Positions 1 through 7,818 of a stretch of 64,000 nt of DNA are shown one piece after another. The notes beneath the pieces are model-generated. The model was not told where the DNA came from. It was given only the letters and a program-made list of their open reading frames with translations, and searched no databases. How positions within the stretch are numbered: position 1 is the stretch's first letter; each line of letters starts with the position of its first letter. A program made the position numbers and the translations under genes. This DNA is from Pantoea sp. Ap-967. Its GTDB lineage: Bacteria > Pseudomonadota > Gammaproteobacteria > Pseudomonadales > Pseudomonadaceae. The stretch is from the NCBI RefSeq assembly GCF_011752565.1, contig NZ_VWXK01000017.1, forward strand, positions 1 through 64,000. The letters are read 5' to 3'.

Positions 1-23
1 GCCAAAAGCCAAGACCGCCAGCT

Positions 24-48
24 CCGGGCTTTGCTGCGCAAAGCCCGG
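24..48. repeat. Perfect 10-bp hairpin
   Basis: A perfect stem-loop with 10-bp arms (24-33 and 39-48) and a 5-nt loop. There is no T-run on either side, so it is not a convincing intrinsic terminator. It lies in the 259-bp gene-free stretch downstream of the adaptor gene, which otherwise holds only one REP pair. Confidence 0.5.
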
Positions 49-116
49 AAACTGGGGTATCAACTTGTCGCTGCCTGAGTGCCTTAAAAATCAGTGGGTT
101 GCATTTTGTTTGATGA

Positions 117-193
117 GAGCGGGCTTGCCCCGCGAACACCGGCGAAGCCGGTGCCATACACCGCGGTGCCTTCTTCGCGGGGCAAGCCCGCTC
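117..193. repeat. REP/BIME inverted pair
   Basis: Two facing copies of the P. putida-type REP core (117-136 and 174-193, perfect 20-nt arms), separated by a short GC-rich loop. The pair sits just downstream of the exporter operon, the usual intergenic position of these elements, and could stabilise the mRNA 3' end. That role is inferred. Confidence 0.85.
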
Positions 194-259
194 CTACAGA
201 CATTTCCATTCAATCGGCCGTTGGAACGAGCGCTTCCTGCGCAAGGCCTGGGTTTGCAC

Positions 260-1477
260 TCACGGTAACAGCACGAAGCCTGCCTTCAGGCCAACCGCTT
301 CCACCCCTTCAAGCACCGCCAGGCCGGGGGTCACCTCAACCTGGCGTGGCAGTTGCTCGATGTGCTCACGAAACAGCACATACGCCTTGCCTGCCTCATC
401 GCGCTGCAGCGCCTCGACAGGCACCACCACTGCCTGCTCGCGCCGGGCCACCACTGCGGTCAACTCCGCGCGCATGCCCAGGCGCAACGGCAACTCACCG
501 GGCTTTTCAGGCAAGCGCAGCCCCACCAGCACGTCGTACCAGGCCACAGGCCCTGTGTCGCTGCGAGCCTGCTGGCCAATCTGCTCGATCTGCCCCGCGA
601 GCACCTGCCCGGCGATGACGACTTCAACTTCAAGCCCCTCGCGCACCTTATCCACATCTTGCTCTTGCACCTTCGCCGCCACGTTCAACTGCTCAAGATC
701 GACAAGCACCATCATCGGCATGCCTCGGCTCATCGCCTGCCCGACCTGCACGGGCCGTGAACCCTGGGCCGCGTCGCTGGCCACGCCCTCCAGCACGCCG
801 GTAAAGGGCGCACGGACCACCCTGCGCGCTCGCATCATCATCAACCCGCTCCAGCGCGCCTCGGCGTTGGCCAGCTCCATCTCGGCAATCCGCAGGGCAT
901 CGCCTTGGCCGCGTGCGCGGGTCAGCAGCAGTTCCTGCTCGGCATCCCGCAACGCCTGGCGCTGCGCCTGCAACATGAGTTCGAGGCTATCCACTTCCAT
1001 GCGCGCGACAATACCGCGCTCGAACAGGCGCCGGGTTTCAGCCAGGCTTGCCGCGCTGGCAGCTACCGCCGCACGGGCGGCACCCAGGGCGCGAACGCTC
1101 TGCGACACCTGCGGCCCGCTTTGCCATGCACGCAACTGGCGCAACTGCTCGCGGGCCTTCAAACGCTCGGCTTCAGCTTCGCGCAGCTGAATATCCAGCT
1201 GGGCGGTGTCCAGCGTGAACAAGGGCTGGCCCGCTACCACCTGCTGCCCATCCTTCACGAGCACAGCAGCCACCACCCCGTCGAACGGTGCATGCAAGGT
1301 TTCCTCCCGCGCCGCCTGCAACCTGCCCACCAGCCCAAGGCGGCTTTCGAGCAACTGCGGTTCAACGCGCACCCAGCGCTGTGGGCTGGCGGGCGAAACC
1401 TCGGGCCAGGCTTGCCAGAACAGCGCCAGCAGCAGGCCGGCTGCGACCAACAACGATAACCACCGCCACCTAGTCAT
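260..1477 (-). CDS. HlyD/MacA-type periplasmic adaptor
   Basis: A 405-aa membrane fusion protein that would bridge the inner-membrane ABC permease and the TolC-like protein encoded just upstream. It has an N-terminal membrane anchor (residues about 5-22) and a first lipoyl/barrel half near residues 55-90 (HAPFDGVV). A long charged, coiled-coil-like hairpin follows at about 90-215. The second half of the barrel is recognisable by APFTGVLEGV, and a beta-rich C-terminus completes it. The length is normal for MacA/HlyD relatives. It is the last gene of the operon and its start overlaps the end of the TolC-like gene by 8 nt, so the two are probably translationally coupled. The exported substrate cannot be read from the adaptor. 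Family assignment is firm; the MacA-like role follows from the neighbouring MacB-type permease. Confidence 0.88.
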   Translation of the reverse strand: MTRWRWLSLLVAAGLLLALFWQAWPEVSPASPQRWVRVEPQLLESRLGLVGRLQAAREETLHAPFDGVVAAVLVKDGQQVVAGQPLFTLDTAQLDIQLREAEAERLKAREQLRQLRAWQSGPQVSQSVRALGAARAAVAASAASLAETRRLFERGIVARMEVDSLELMLQAQRQALRDAEQELLLTRARGQGDALRIAEMELANAEARWSGLMMMRARRVVRAPFTGVLEGVASDAAQGSRPVQVGQAMSRGMPMMVLVDLEQLNVAAKVQEQDVDKVREGLEVEVVIAGQVLAGQIEQIGQQARSDTGPVAWYDVLVGLRLPEKPGELPLRLGMRAELTAVVARREQAVVVPVEALQRDEAGKAYVLFREHIEQLPRQVEVTPGLAVLEGVEAVGLKAGFVLLP

Positions 1478-2933
1478 TGAGTGCCACCTGCCAGCGTTCG
1501 AGCGTTGCGCCCAGCACCTGGTCCAGCATCACTTGCGCCTCCAGGTAATCGAGGGTGGCATCGAGCAGCGCACCCTGCGCGTAACGCAGGTCGCTTTCGA
1601 AACTCAACACCTGAAAGTTGCTGGAGCGCCCGGTCGCCAGCTTTTCTCGCTCGATGGCCAGTTTGCGCTGGGACAAATCCTGGGCACGCTCGGCAATTTG
1701 CAGTTGCCGCCAGCGCACCTGGATATCCCATACAGCGCTGGTGACCTCACGCTGCAACTGCTGCCGGGATTCGGCCTGGCTCAGGCGCTGCTGCTCCATG
1801 CCGACTTGCGCTCGCAGCAAGGTTTGACGCCGGCTGAGGTCGCCAATCGGTATTTCCAGCTCCACCGCCACGTAGTGTTCCCACGCCAGCGCATGCCCGG
1901 GCCGCTCGCGCAACTGGCTAGCCCCGCCGACCAGCGACAGATCCCACCACTGCGCGTTCTGCGCTACCCGCAGTTCAAGGGCGGCCTGTTCACCTGCCAC
2001 CAACTGCATCAAATACGCCGGCTGCAAGGCTTGTGCCTGCGTCAGGGCCTGGTCGGCGTCGATCTGCAGTTGCGCGACATGCAACGACTCCACCGCCTTG
2101 AGGGGCGTTGACAGGTCCAGTGCCAACAGCTGTGCCAGCGCCAGGCGGCTCTGCTGCAACTGGTTGCGGCTGCCCTCGCGCGCCAGTTCCTGGCTGGCGA
2201 CTTCGGCTTCGGCCTGGACGATATCGAACGCTGCCATGCGCCCGGCTGCGATCAGCGCCCGGTTGACATCCACCAGTTGCCGGGCACGCAGCAACCCATC
2301 ATCGGCAATACGCAGTTGCTCCTGGGCGCGCAGCAGGTTGCGGTACAGGTTGATGGTGCGGGTGATGACCTGCGCCACGTTGTCCTTGAGGGCGAGCCGG
2401 TTAAGCTGTTCGCTGAGTTGGGCCTGGCGCAAGGGGGCATCGGCAATACCGCGCCCAGCGCCGCGTAGCAACGGCTGGATGATCGCCAGGTTAGCGCCAT
2501 CGCTGTAACGTCGCCCTGCCCCATTGGCACGGGTATGCGCGTAAGCCCAATCCAGGCTCAGGCGGGTGCCGTAGGGTGTTAGCAGGCTGGCTGACGGGCT
2601 CAGTTGCCCTTGCCGATAGCGGTCGGCGTGGTTGCGGTTGGCCAGGTAGCGGCCCTTGAGCGCCAGTTGCGGGGCGAAGGCATCACGGGCGACGCGCAGG
2701 TCGAATTTCTGTGCGATGCGCTCAAGGTACGCGCTACGGATTGCCCGGTTGTCGCGCAGCGCCAAGGCGACGGCGTCACCCAGTTCCAATGCCACGGGCT
2801 CGCCACCTGGCACCGACCGTGCGCTGACGGGCGCAACCCGTTGCACAGTCGCATGGGAGCGGTGCTGCGCGTTGTCGGCCATGGCCAAGCCCGCTACCGT
2901 TAAAGCCCAGGCCATCGCCAAGCACCTAGTCAT
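1470..2933 (-). CDS. TolC-family outer-membrane efflux protein
   Basis: A 487-aa outer-membrane factor with a cleavable Sec signal (cleavage probably after AMA near residue 19). Two tandem OEP repeats follow, each rich in long amphipathic helices with heptad-like Leu/Ala/Gln spacing (about 165-280 and 375-480). It would form the trimeric channel through the outer membrane and periplasm for the ABC exporter encoded upstream. No lipobox is visible, so it is TolC-like rather than NodT/OprM-like, unlike the two other outer-membrane factors of this window. Its start overlaps the permease gene by 8 nt and its end overlaps the adaptor gene by 8 nt. Confidence 0.88.
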   Translation of the reverse strand: MTRCLAMAWALTVAGLAMADNAQHRSHATVQRVAPVSARSVPGGEPVALELGDAVALALRDNRAIRSAYLERIAQKFDLRVARDAFAPQLALKGRYLANRNHADRYRQGQLSPSASLLTPYGTRLSLDWAYAHTRANGAGRRYSDGANLAIIQPLLRGAGRGIADAPLRQAQLSEQLNRLALKDNVAQVITRTINLYRNLLRAQEQLRIADDGLLRARQLVDVNRALIAAGRMAAFDIVQAEAEVASQELAREGSRNQLQQSRLALAQLLALDLSTPLKAVESLHVAQLQIDADQALTQAQALQPAYLMQLVAGEQAALELRVAQNAQWWDLSLVGGASQLRERPGHALAWEHYVAVELEIPIGDLSRRQTLLRAQVGMEQQRLSQAESRQQLQREVTSAVWDIQVRWRQLQIAERAQDLSQRKLAIEREKLATGRSSNFQVLSFESDLRYAQGALLDATLDYLEAQVMLDQVLGATLERWQVALND

Positions 2934-4095
2934 CCCGCAGCGCCACTACCGGTTGCAGCCGCGCCGCCGCCCGCGCGGGCTGCAAGCCGAAGAACAGCCC
3001 GAGCAGCAACGAGGTTCCCATGCTCAGCGGCACAGACCCTGCCGAGAAGGAAAAACCCCAACCGGACGTGATCGCCAACAACCAGGCGGCCGCCAAGCCC
3101 AGCATCACCCCCAACAGCGCACCGGCCACCGACAGCAACAACGCTTCGAGCAGGAACAGCCAGGCGATATCGCGCCCTCGTGCGCCCAACGCCAGGCGCA
3201 CGCCGATCTCCCGGCGGCGCTGGGCCACGTTCATCACCATGACGTTCATGACCCCGACCCCGCCGAGCACCAAGGCGATGGCGGCGGTGCCGGCCAGCAT
3301 CCAGGCCATGACTCGCGATTGCCCGGCCATGCTTTCCAGCATCTGGCGGGGCAGTTGCACATCCACTTCATGCCGTGGAAGCTGGGCCTGGAGGTAATCG
3401 CGCAGCGCACTGGCGGCTTGGCTCAAGGTCGCAGCATCCGTGCCACGGGCGATGAAAGTCGCAACCTGCGGAGCAGGATTGAGCCGCTGCATACCGGCCA
3501 GCGGCATAAGCAGCAGGTTGTCGAAATTGACTGGCAGCATGGGGTTGTAGCCCTGCGGCGCCAGCACGCCCACCACGTCGAACACGTAGGCCCCCACCTG
3601 CAGGCGGTCGCCGCTGCTGGCCCGCAACTCATGGGCCAGCGCTGCGCCCAGCACTGCATGTGGGGCTCTGTCGTCGAACTGGGACAGTAACCGGCCATTG
3701 CCCAGTTCCAGCTTGAGCACTTCGTTCAGTTGCGCGGAGCTGCCGGTCACCATCGTTTCGACACCCAGCGCGTTGAGCTGAACGGTCACGATGCTGGACG
3801 CCAAAGGGGCCAGCGCAAGCACTCCCGGCGGCAGCGTAGCCAGGTCCAGGCGCACGGCGCCGCTGCCTTCATCGGCGCCCTCCAGGTTGACGACCATCAG
3901 CTCGCTGCCCATCCCTTGGAACATCCGCTGAGTGTGTTGCGTGGCGCTGTGGCCGATATTGATCAACGCCACCAACGCGGCGCAGCCCACGGCTATGCCA
4001 AGTAACGCGAGCCAGGCCCGGGTGCCGAGTTGGCTCACACTGCCCTGCGCTTCCCTCAGCCGTTGCGGCCAACGAGGCCCGTAGGCATCAGGCAT
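2926..4095 (-). CDS. MacB/FtsX-type ABC exporter permease
   Basis: A 389-aa inner-membrane permease without a fused ATPase. One N-terminal membrane segment (about 21-45) is followed by a large periplasmic MacB-PCD-like domain (about 46-260) and three C-terminal membrane segments of the FtsX domain. The conserved cytoplasmic loop reads REIGVRLALGAR. MacB-type transporters do not pump through the membrane. They work by mechanotransmission on periplasmic substrates, which fits the signal-peptide-bearing protein encoded upstream. An in-frame start 21 codons further upstream exists, but the ATG at 4095 leaves the standard 8-nt overlap with the ATPase gene and gives a normal N-terminus. Confidence 0.87.
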   Translation of the reverse strand: MPDAYGPRWPQRLREAQGSVSQLGTRAWLALLGIAVGCAALVALINIGHSATQHTQRMFQGMGSELMVVNLEGADEGSGAVRLDLATLPPGVLALAPLASSIVTVQLNALGVETMVTGSSAQLNEVLKLELGNGRLLSQFDDRAPHAVLGAALAHELRASSGDRLQVGAYVFDVVGVLAPQGYNPMLPVNFDNLLLMPLAGMQRLNPAPQVATFIARGTDAATLSQAASALRDYLQAQLPRHEVDVQLPRQMLESMAGQSRVMAWMLAGTAAIALVLGGVGVMNVMVMNVAQRRREIGVRLALGARGRDIAWLFLLEALLLSVAGALLGVMLGLAAAWLLAITSGWGFSFSAGSVPLSMGTSLLLGLFFGLQPARAAARLQPVVALRDD

Positions 4096-4753
4096 CGAAC
4101 ACCTCACCTTGGCTGACCTGCAGGCGCCGATCCATGCGCAGGGCGATGGTCGGGTCATGGGTGACCATGAGCAATGTCATGCCTTGATCGCGGTTCAATG
4201 ACATCAACAGCGCGATGATCCCTTGCGCGGTTTCGCCATCCAGATTTCCGGTAGGCTCGTCGGCCAACAGGATGCGCGGCTCGGTAACCAGCGCCCGGGC
4301 GATGGCCACACGCTGGCGCTGGCCACCGGACAACTCGGCAGGCAGGTGAAAGGCCCGGTGAGCCAGGCCCACCTGTTCCAGGCAGGCGCTCGCGGCCTGC
4401 CGCGCTGCCTCCTTGGGCATGCCTCGGTAGCTCAACGGCAGCGCGACATTGTCCAGGGCAGTAAGGCGCGGCAGCAGGTTGAAACTCTGGAACACGAAGC
4501 CGAGTAGGCAATTGCGGGTGATGGCTCGCTGGTCACCAGTGGCATGGGCCATGTCTTTGCCGTCTAGTGCAAGATTGCCAGTACTGGGCCGGTCGAGCAG
4601 GCCGATCAGGTTCAGCAACGTGCTTTTACCAGAGCCCGATGCCCCGACCAGGGCACAGGCCTGGCCAGGGGCTACGTTGAACGAGACGTCGCGCAGAATG
4701 GCCTGGCCGTTCAACACACGACCGATACCGGCCAGGGAAACGATAGGCGTCAT
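4088..4753 (-). CDS. MacB/LolD-type ABC ATPase
   Basis: A 221-aa ATP-binding subunit. The Walker A motif GASGSGKST is near residue 40 and the Q-loop lies in FVFQSFNLLPRLTA. The signature LSGGQRQRVAIARAL is followed by Walker B ILLADEPTGNLD and the switch histidine in MVTHD. All catalytic motifs are intact. This subfamily (LolD, MacB N-domain, FtsE) partners with FtsX/MacB-type permeases such as the next gene. Its ATG overlaps the stop of the upstream 261-aa gene (ATGA), tying the exporter to that gene. A second, broken copy of this gene lies at 6222-6506. Confidence 0.92.
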   Translation of the reverse strand: MTPIVSLAGIGRVLNGQAILRDVSFNVAPGQACALVGASGSGKSTLLNLIGLLDRPSTGNLALDGKDMAHATGDQRAITRNCLLGFVFQSFNLLPRLTALDNVALPLSYRGMPKEAARQAASACLEQVGLAHRAFHLPAELSGGQRQRVAIARALVTEPRILLADEPTGNLDGETAQGIIALLMSLNRDQGMTLLMVTHDPTIALRMDRRLQVSQGEVFDA

Positions 4754-5535
4754 GACTTTTCGGTTCCTGGCTCCGCTTCGTCTGTTGCCTGAGCGGGATC
4801 AGGTTGGGTCAGATCCTCCTTACCCCATTCATTGGCGAGCATGTCCACTAGTGACGTGTTGAATTCTGGCCATTCAACTTCATGCATGGACAGTTGCATC
4901 ATGATGTTGGCTTCGTAATTTCCATACTCGGCCACTTCTATAGGCGGCAATGAATTGTAATAGGTGAGAATCTCACGCAGCCCATTATCACTACGGCCAG
5001 TTTGCTGGTGCTCGGCATTCATTCTTCGAATCATGTCTTGCGCCCATGCATTATGCAGATCCGTCTTCACCGATCGTGCAGCCCGCCTTTCATTGACTGT
5101 GAAGGCACCGCTTTCGTCGTGAACGATTAAGCTAAGTTGCTCACGACTAAAACCTTCAAAGGGGTTAGGGCCTTTGCCTTTGGAAAAATCATTAGCCTGG
5201 CGGGCACGCTCCAGCCACTCCTGGTCTTCAGTATCAGGCAGTTGGGAGTCATAAAAATCCTTAGCCCAATAGTAAGATGAACCGCCAAGCCTATCGAGAA
5301 TCTTGGACGCCAAATCGGCCAATTCCTTGCGCGAAAGCTTGCTATCGCGCTCAGCTGCGCGCTCTGCAGCGGCACTTAGCTTTTTTGCCAGGCCCGAAAG
5401 CTGCTCATCTTCACTCGCGTGCTCACCCCCTGTTTCCAACGCTACCGAACTGCTTAGTTTTTCTTCTGATCGCTTGACAGTTGCCAGTGCGGCCGACGCG
5501 CTGCCAGCCGTGAACAGACCATTGATAGGACTCAT
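4750..5535 (-). CDS. Uncharacterised protein, exporter-linked family 1, copy A
   Basis: A 261-aa protein of unknown function. No signal peptide or membrane segment is visible. The N-terminal 40 residues are low in hydrophobics. A largely helical charged region follows (about 45-90), then a segment containing LPDTEDQEWLERARQA, GKGPNPFEGFS and FTVNERRAA. The C-terminus is acidic and proline-rich. The start is ATG at 5535, six bases after an AAGGAG ribosome site. It has a paralogue at 6503-7294; a 107-residue core shares 71 positions by hand count. Its stop overlaps the ATPase start (ATGA). The invariant coupling to a MacB-type ATPase suggests an exported protein or an accessory or immunity factor of the exporter. 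This is inference only. Confidence 0.75.
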   Translation of the reverse strand: MSPINGLFTAGSASAALATVKRSEEKLSSSVALETGGEHASEDEQLSGLAKKLSAAAERAAERDSKLSRKELADLASKILDRLGGSSYYWAKDFYDSQLPDTEDQEWLERARQANDFSKGKGPNPFEGFSREQLSLIVHDESGAFTVNERRAARSVKTDLHNAWAQDMIRRMNAEHQQTGRSDNGLREILTYYNSLPPIEVAEYGNYEANIMMQLSMHEVEWPEFNTSLVDMLANEWGKEDLTQPDPAQATDEAEPGTEKS

Positions 5536-5630
5536 CAAATACTCCTTTTATAGGTTCAACTACAGATCACTTACCTCAGCCACACTTCTGTACTTGCAAG
5601 CCAGAAATGCAGCCATCGGTTAATGTGCTC

Positions 5631-6071
5631 TTACTTCATGGTGAACTCTGTTTTCCAGGAGTAGTCAGCCGCAGTCCCAGTGATAGTCGCCGTGCAGGAC
5701 GCTCCGCCACTTGGCGTTGCTTTTTTGGTCCACTCCGGCTGCTTCATGCCATTGGACAATGTTCGCAACTGGAATGTCGTACTAAATACACAGGTCTTGC
5801 CGCCCATCGTGTATCGAATCATTGCCGCGTTCACGTCTGGGCTCACCACCCTTTGAACGCGCATGAAGGTTGATGCACCTTTTTCGATCTTTTGGTCGGG
5901 TTGAGGATTGGCTATTTGGTAAGTACTGGTCTCATTGGAAGTCATCAGCTTCATAACCGCTTGCTGGCTCCCAAGGTTCTTGATGGTCACCTCCACGAGG
6001 GGCCCCGCCTCCACCATCCCCACCAGCAGCAACGAAGCACCGCCCAATACGACCTGCATTGTCTTTTTCAT
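5631..6071 (-). CDS. Secreted 146-aa protein, exporter-linked family 2, copy A
   Basis: A small secreted protein of unknown function. It has a classic Sec signal (two lysines, hydrophobic core at about 6-19, cleavage probably after VEA at residue 22). The mature part of about 124 residues is beta-rich, with two cysteines (in GKTCVF and GASCTAT) that may form a disulfide, and it ends with an aromatic EFTMK tail. It is the first gene of copy A and precedes the 261-aa gene by 95 bp. Its paralogue at 7378-7818 has exactly the same length and aligns without gaps, 96 of 146 positions identical by hand count. As MacB-type pumps act on periplasmic clients, it is a plausible exporter cargo; no known family was recognised. 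Confidence 0.78.
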   Translation of the reverse strand: MKKTMQVVLGGASLLLVGMVEAGPLVEVTIKNLGSQQAVMKLMTSNETSTYQIANPQPDQKIEKGASTFMRVQRVVSPDVNAAMIRYTMGGKTCVFSTTFQLRTLSNGMKQPEWTKKATPSGGASCTATITGTAADYSWKTEFTMK

Positions 6072-6257
6072 CAGCTGACTCTCATCTCTTCCATGTGTTT
6101 ATGGATGAGACGCCCTCACTGGCCATCGGCCCGAGGCTGCCCAAGACGCTCCTTCGTTCATGGACAGCCTCCACAGGGCGTCCTCAGGGGGTTAACGGCC
6201 GCCTGGGCTAAAACCTTAGCTTTAGTAAGGTCTTGGTGTGTTTCCGGATGTGTGGAG
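6001..6257 (-). repeat. Duplicated leader/signal-sequence block, copy A
   Basis: This 257-bp block holds the 5' UTR and promoter region of the copy A secreted-protein gene plus its first 23 or so codons. It matches 7748-8007 at roughly 92-95 % by eye, with only short indels and scattered substitutions. It ends abruptly at the junction with the truncated ATPase gene. The order on the minus strand is ATPase stub, leader, secreted-protein gene, so the promoter of the ancestral operon was copied with the tandem duplication. Confidence 0.85.
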
Positions 6258-6506
6258 CAGGCGGTTGCGGGTGACGGCTCGCGTGTCTGTATCGGCATTG
6301 GAGATATCGCAACCGTCCAGTAGCAGCTTGCCCTGGCAGGGTTGATCGAGCAGGCCAATGATGTTCAACAAGGTACTTCTGCCTGAGCCAGACGCGCCGA
6401 CAATGGCGCAAGATCCGCCTTGAGTCACGGCTAAGGACGAACCCTGCAGGACGGGATGACCGATTAGCTGTCGACTGACGCTTTGCAGCTCAATGATCGG
6501 GGTCAC
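6222..6506 (-). pseudogene. Truncated MacB/LolD-type ABC ATPase (duplication remnant)
   Basis: A 94-codon frame. Its first 84 or so codons match the start of the intact ATPase at 4088-4753 (same MTPI start, GLLD and TRN landmarks). It then runs into unrelated leader DNA and stops. The Q-loop, signature, Walker B and switch histidine are all missing. The Walker A lysine is also replaced by arginine (GASGSGRST), so the fragment cannot be a working ATPase. The junction is at about 6257, where a CTC triplet is shared by both parents. Like the intact gene, its ATG overlaps the stop of the 263-aa gene upstream (ATGA). It marks the 3' edge of the duplicated unit. Confidence 0.88.
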
Positions 6507-7294
6507 AGGGATTTGTCCTGCACCGACCCTCTGTCGAACGTAACGTCTTCGTGGGCCTTGGAGGGTTGCTCCCGTTTACCCCAATCATTTGCCATGATAT
6601 CGACCAATGATGTTTTGAACTCAGGCCACTCAACTTCTTGGCGATTCAACAGCATCATGAAGTCAACTTCCCAGTTACCTGGAATTTGAGCTTCCTCTAT
6701 AGCAGGTAGTGCTCTGTAGTAATCAATTATTTCATGAATACCTTGGTCTGTGCGGCCGCTCTGCTGGCGTTCAATATCCATTTTCTGAACAATATACACA
6801 CTCCAAGCTGCGCGTTGCCCGCTCAATTCAAAACTGGCTGCTCTTCGTTCATTAACGGTGAAATCACCACCTTCGTCATAGGCAATCAAACTTAACTGAT
6901 CGGTTGAAAGCCCTGCGAAGGGGTTCGCCCCCTTGCCGTTCGCAAAGGCCGTTGCTTGCCTAGCCCGCTCAAGAAGCTCAGCATCATCTGTATCTGGTAA
7001 GAAAGCATCGTAGGATGTTTTGCTAAACGCATAACTACCCCCTGAAAGCTTGTCATTAATCTTTGAAGCTAACGCTGCCAACTCTGAGCGGGACAGCTTC
7101 GCATCTCGCACTGCGGCCCTCTCAACCGCCGCCGCAAGCTGGCGCGCGAGGTTCGAAATCTGCTGCTCCGACGAGTTTTCCTCACGCACTACTGTCAACC
7201 CTGACTCATCCGAACCAACTACGGGCTGCTGCCGTTCCACAGGGGAACCGCGAGTAACAACAGCAGAATTATTCAAAACTTTCTGAATATCCAT
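6503..7294 (-). CDS. Uncharacterised protein, exporter-linked family 1, copy B
   Basis: A 263-aa paralogue of the protein at 4750-5535, without a signal peptide or membrane segment. The shared core contains KLSR-ELA-LASKI, LPDT-D-E-LERARQA, GKG-NPF and FTVNERRAA. The similarity extends to the C-terminal EVEWPEF-TSLVD motif, while the extreme N- and C-termini diverge. An AGGAG/GAGGA site precedes the ATG. It has the same ATGA coupling to an ATPase gene as copy A, although here that ATPase is a stub. If this copy is still exported, it must use the downstream intact exporter. The function is unknown. Confidence 0.75.
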   Translation of the reverse strand: MDIQKVLNNSAVVTRGSPVERQQPVVGSDESGLTVVREENSSEQQISNLARQLAAAVERAAVRDAKLSRSELAALASKINDKLSGGSYAFSKTSYDAFLPDTDDAELLERARQATAFANGKGANPFAGLSTDQLSLIAYDEGGDFTVNERRAASFELSGQRAAWSVYIVQKMDIERQQSGRTDQGIHEIIDYYRALPAIEEAQIPGNWEVDFMMLLNRQEVEWPEFKTSLVDIMANDWGKREQPSKAHEDVTFDRGSVQDKSL

Positions 7295-7377
7295 TCCTCA
7301 AATCTCCTGATGCACTGAGCTATCTAATAGCAGCCACACATCAGGCTCAGCGCGATGTGCGGCCACTGGGACAGCTC

Positions 7378-7818
7378 TTAATTCATGGTAAATTCAACAG
7401 CCCATGAATAGTCAGCATTCGTTCGAGTTATAGTCGCCGTACAATTAGCCCCTCCGCTCGGCGTGGCGGTTTTGGTCCACTGGGGTTGCTTGATTCCTCC
7501 GGGCAACATTTTCATCTGAAATGTGGTTCCGAACGCACACGTTTTGCGACCTTGGACATAACGAACCATGGCCGCATTGACATCCGGGCTCACTGATCGC
7601 TGCACGTCGAAACTGATGGTTTCTTTGGGTTTGACCGTCGCTTTAGGTTTTGGGCTTGCAACTTGGTAGGTACTGCTTTCATTGGTCGTCACCATCTTGA
7701 GCACAGCGTCTTCGCTACCCAGATGTTTAAACGTCACAGCGACGTTCGGCCCCGCCTCCACCATCCCCACCAGCAGCAACGAAGCACCACCCATCACGAC
7801 CTGCATTGTCCTTTTCAT
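7378..7818 (-). CDS. Secreted 146-aa protein, exporter-linked family 2, copy B
   Basis: This protein is collinear with the copy at 5631-6071: the same 146-aa length, a nearly identical signal peptide ending VEA-G, and both cysteines kept (RKTCAF and GANCTAT). The central segment around residues 61-70 has no identical positions between the copies, while the flanks RSVSPDVNAAM and KTATPSGGA are strongly conserved. That pattern suggests one variable surface in an otherwise fixed fold. It is the first gene of the whole minus-strand operon and follows the conserved leader block at 7748-8007. The function is unknown; an exported effector, toxin-like or signalling role is only inferred from its place beside a MacB-type pump. 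Confidence 0.78.
   Translation of the reverse strand: MKRTMQVVMGGASLLLVGMVEAGPNVAVTFKHLGSEDAVLKMVTTNESSTYQVASPKPKATVKPKETISFDVQRSVSPDVNAAMVRYVQGRKTCAFGTTFQMKMLPGGIKQPQWTKTATPSGGANCTATITRTNADYSWAVEFTMN

Noticed and set aside
24..48. Hairpin as a transcription terminator
   Set aside because: There is no uridine tract on either strand after the stem.
6158..6411. Small alternative frames around the ATPase stub
   Set aside because: They run through the duplication junction in other frames, without ribosome sites or similarity to either parent.
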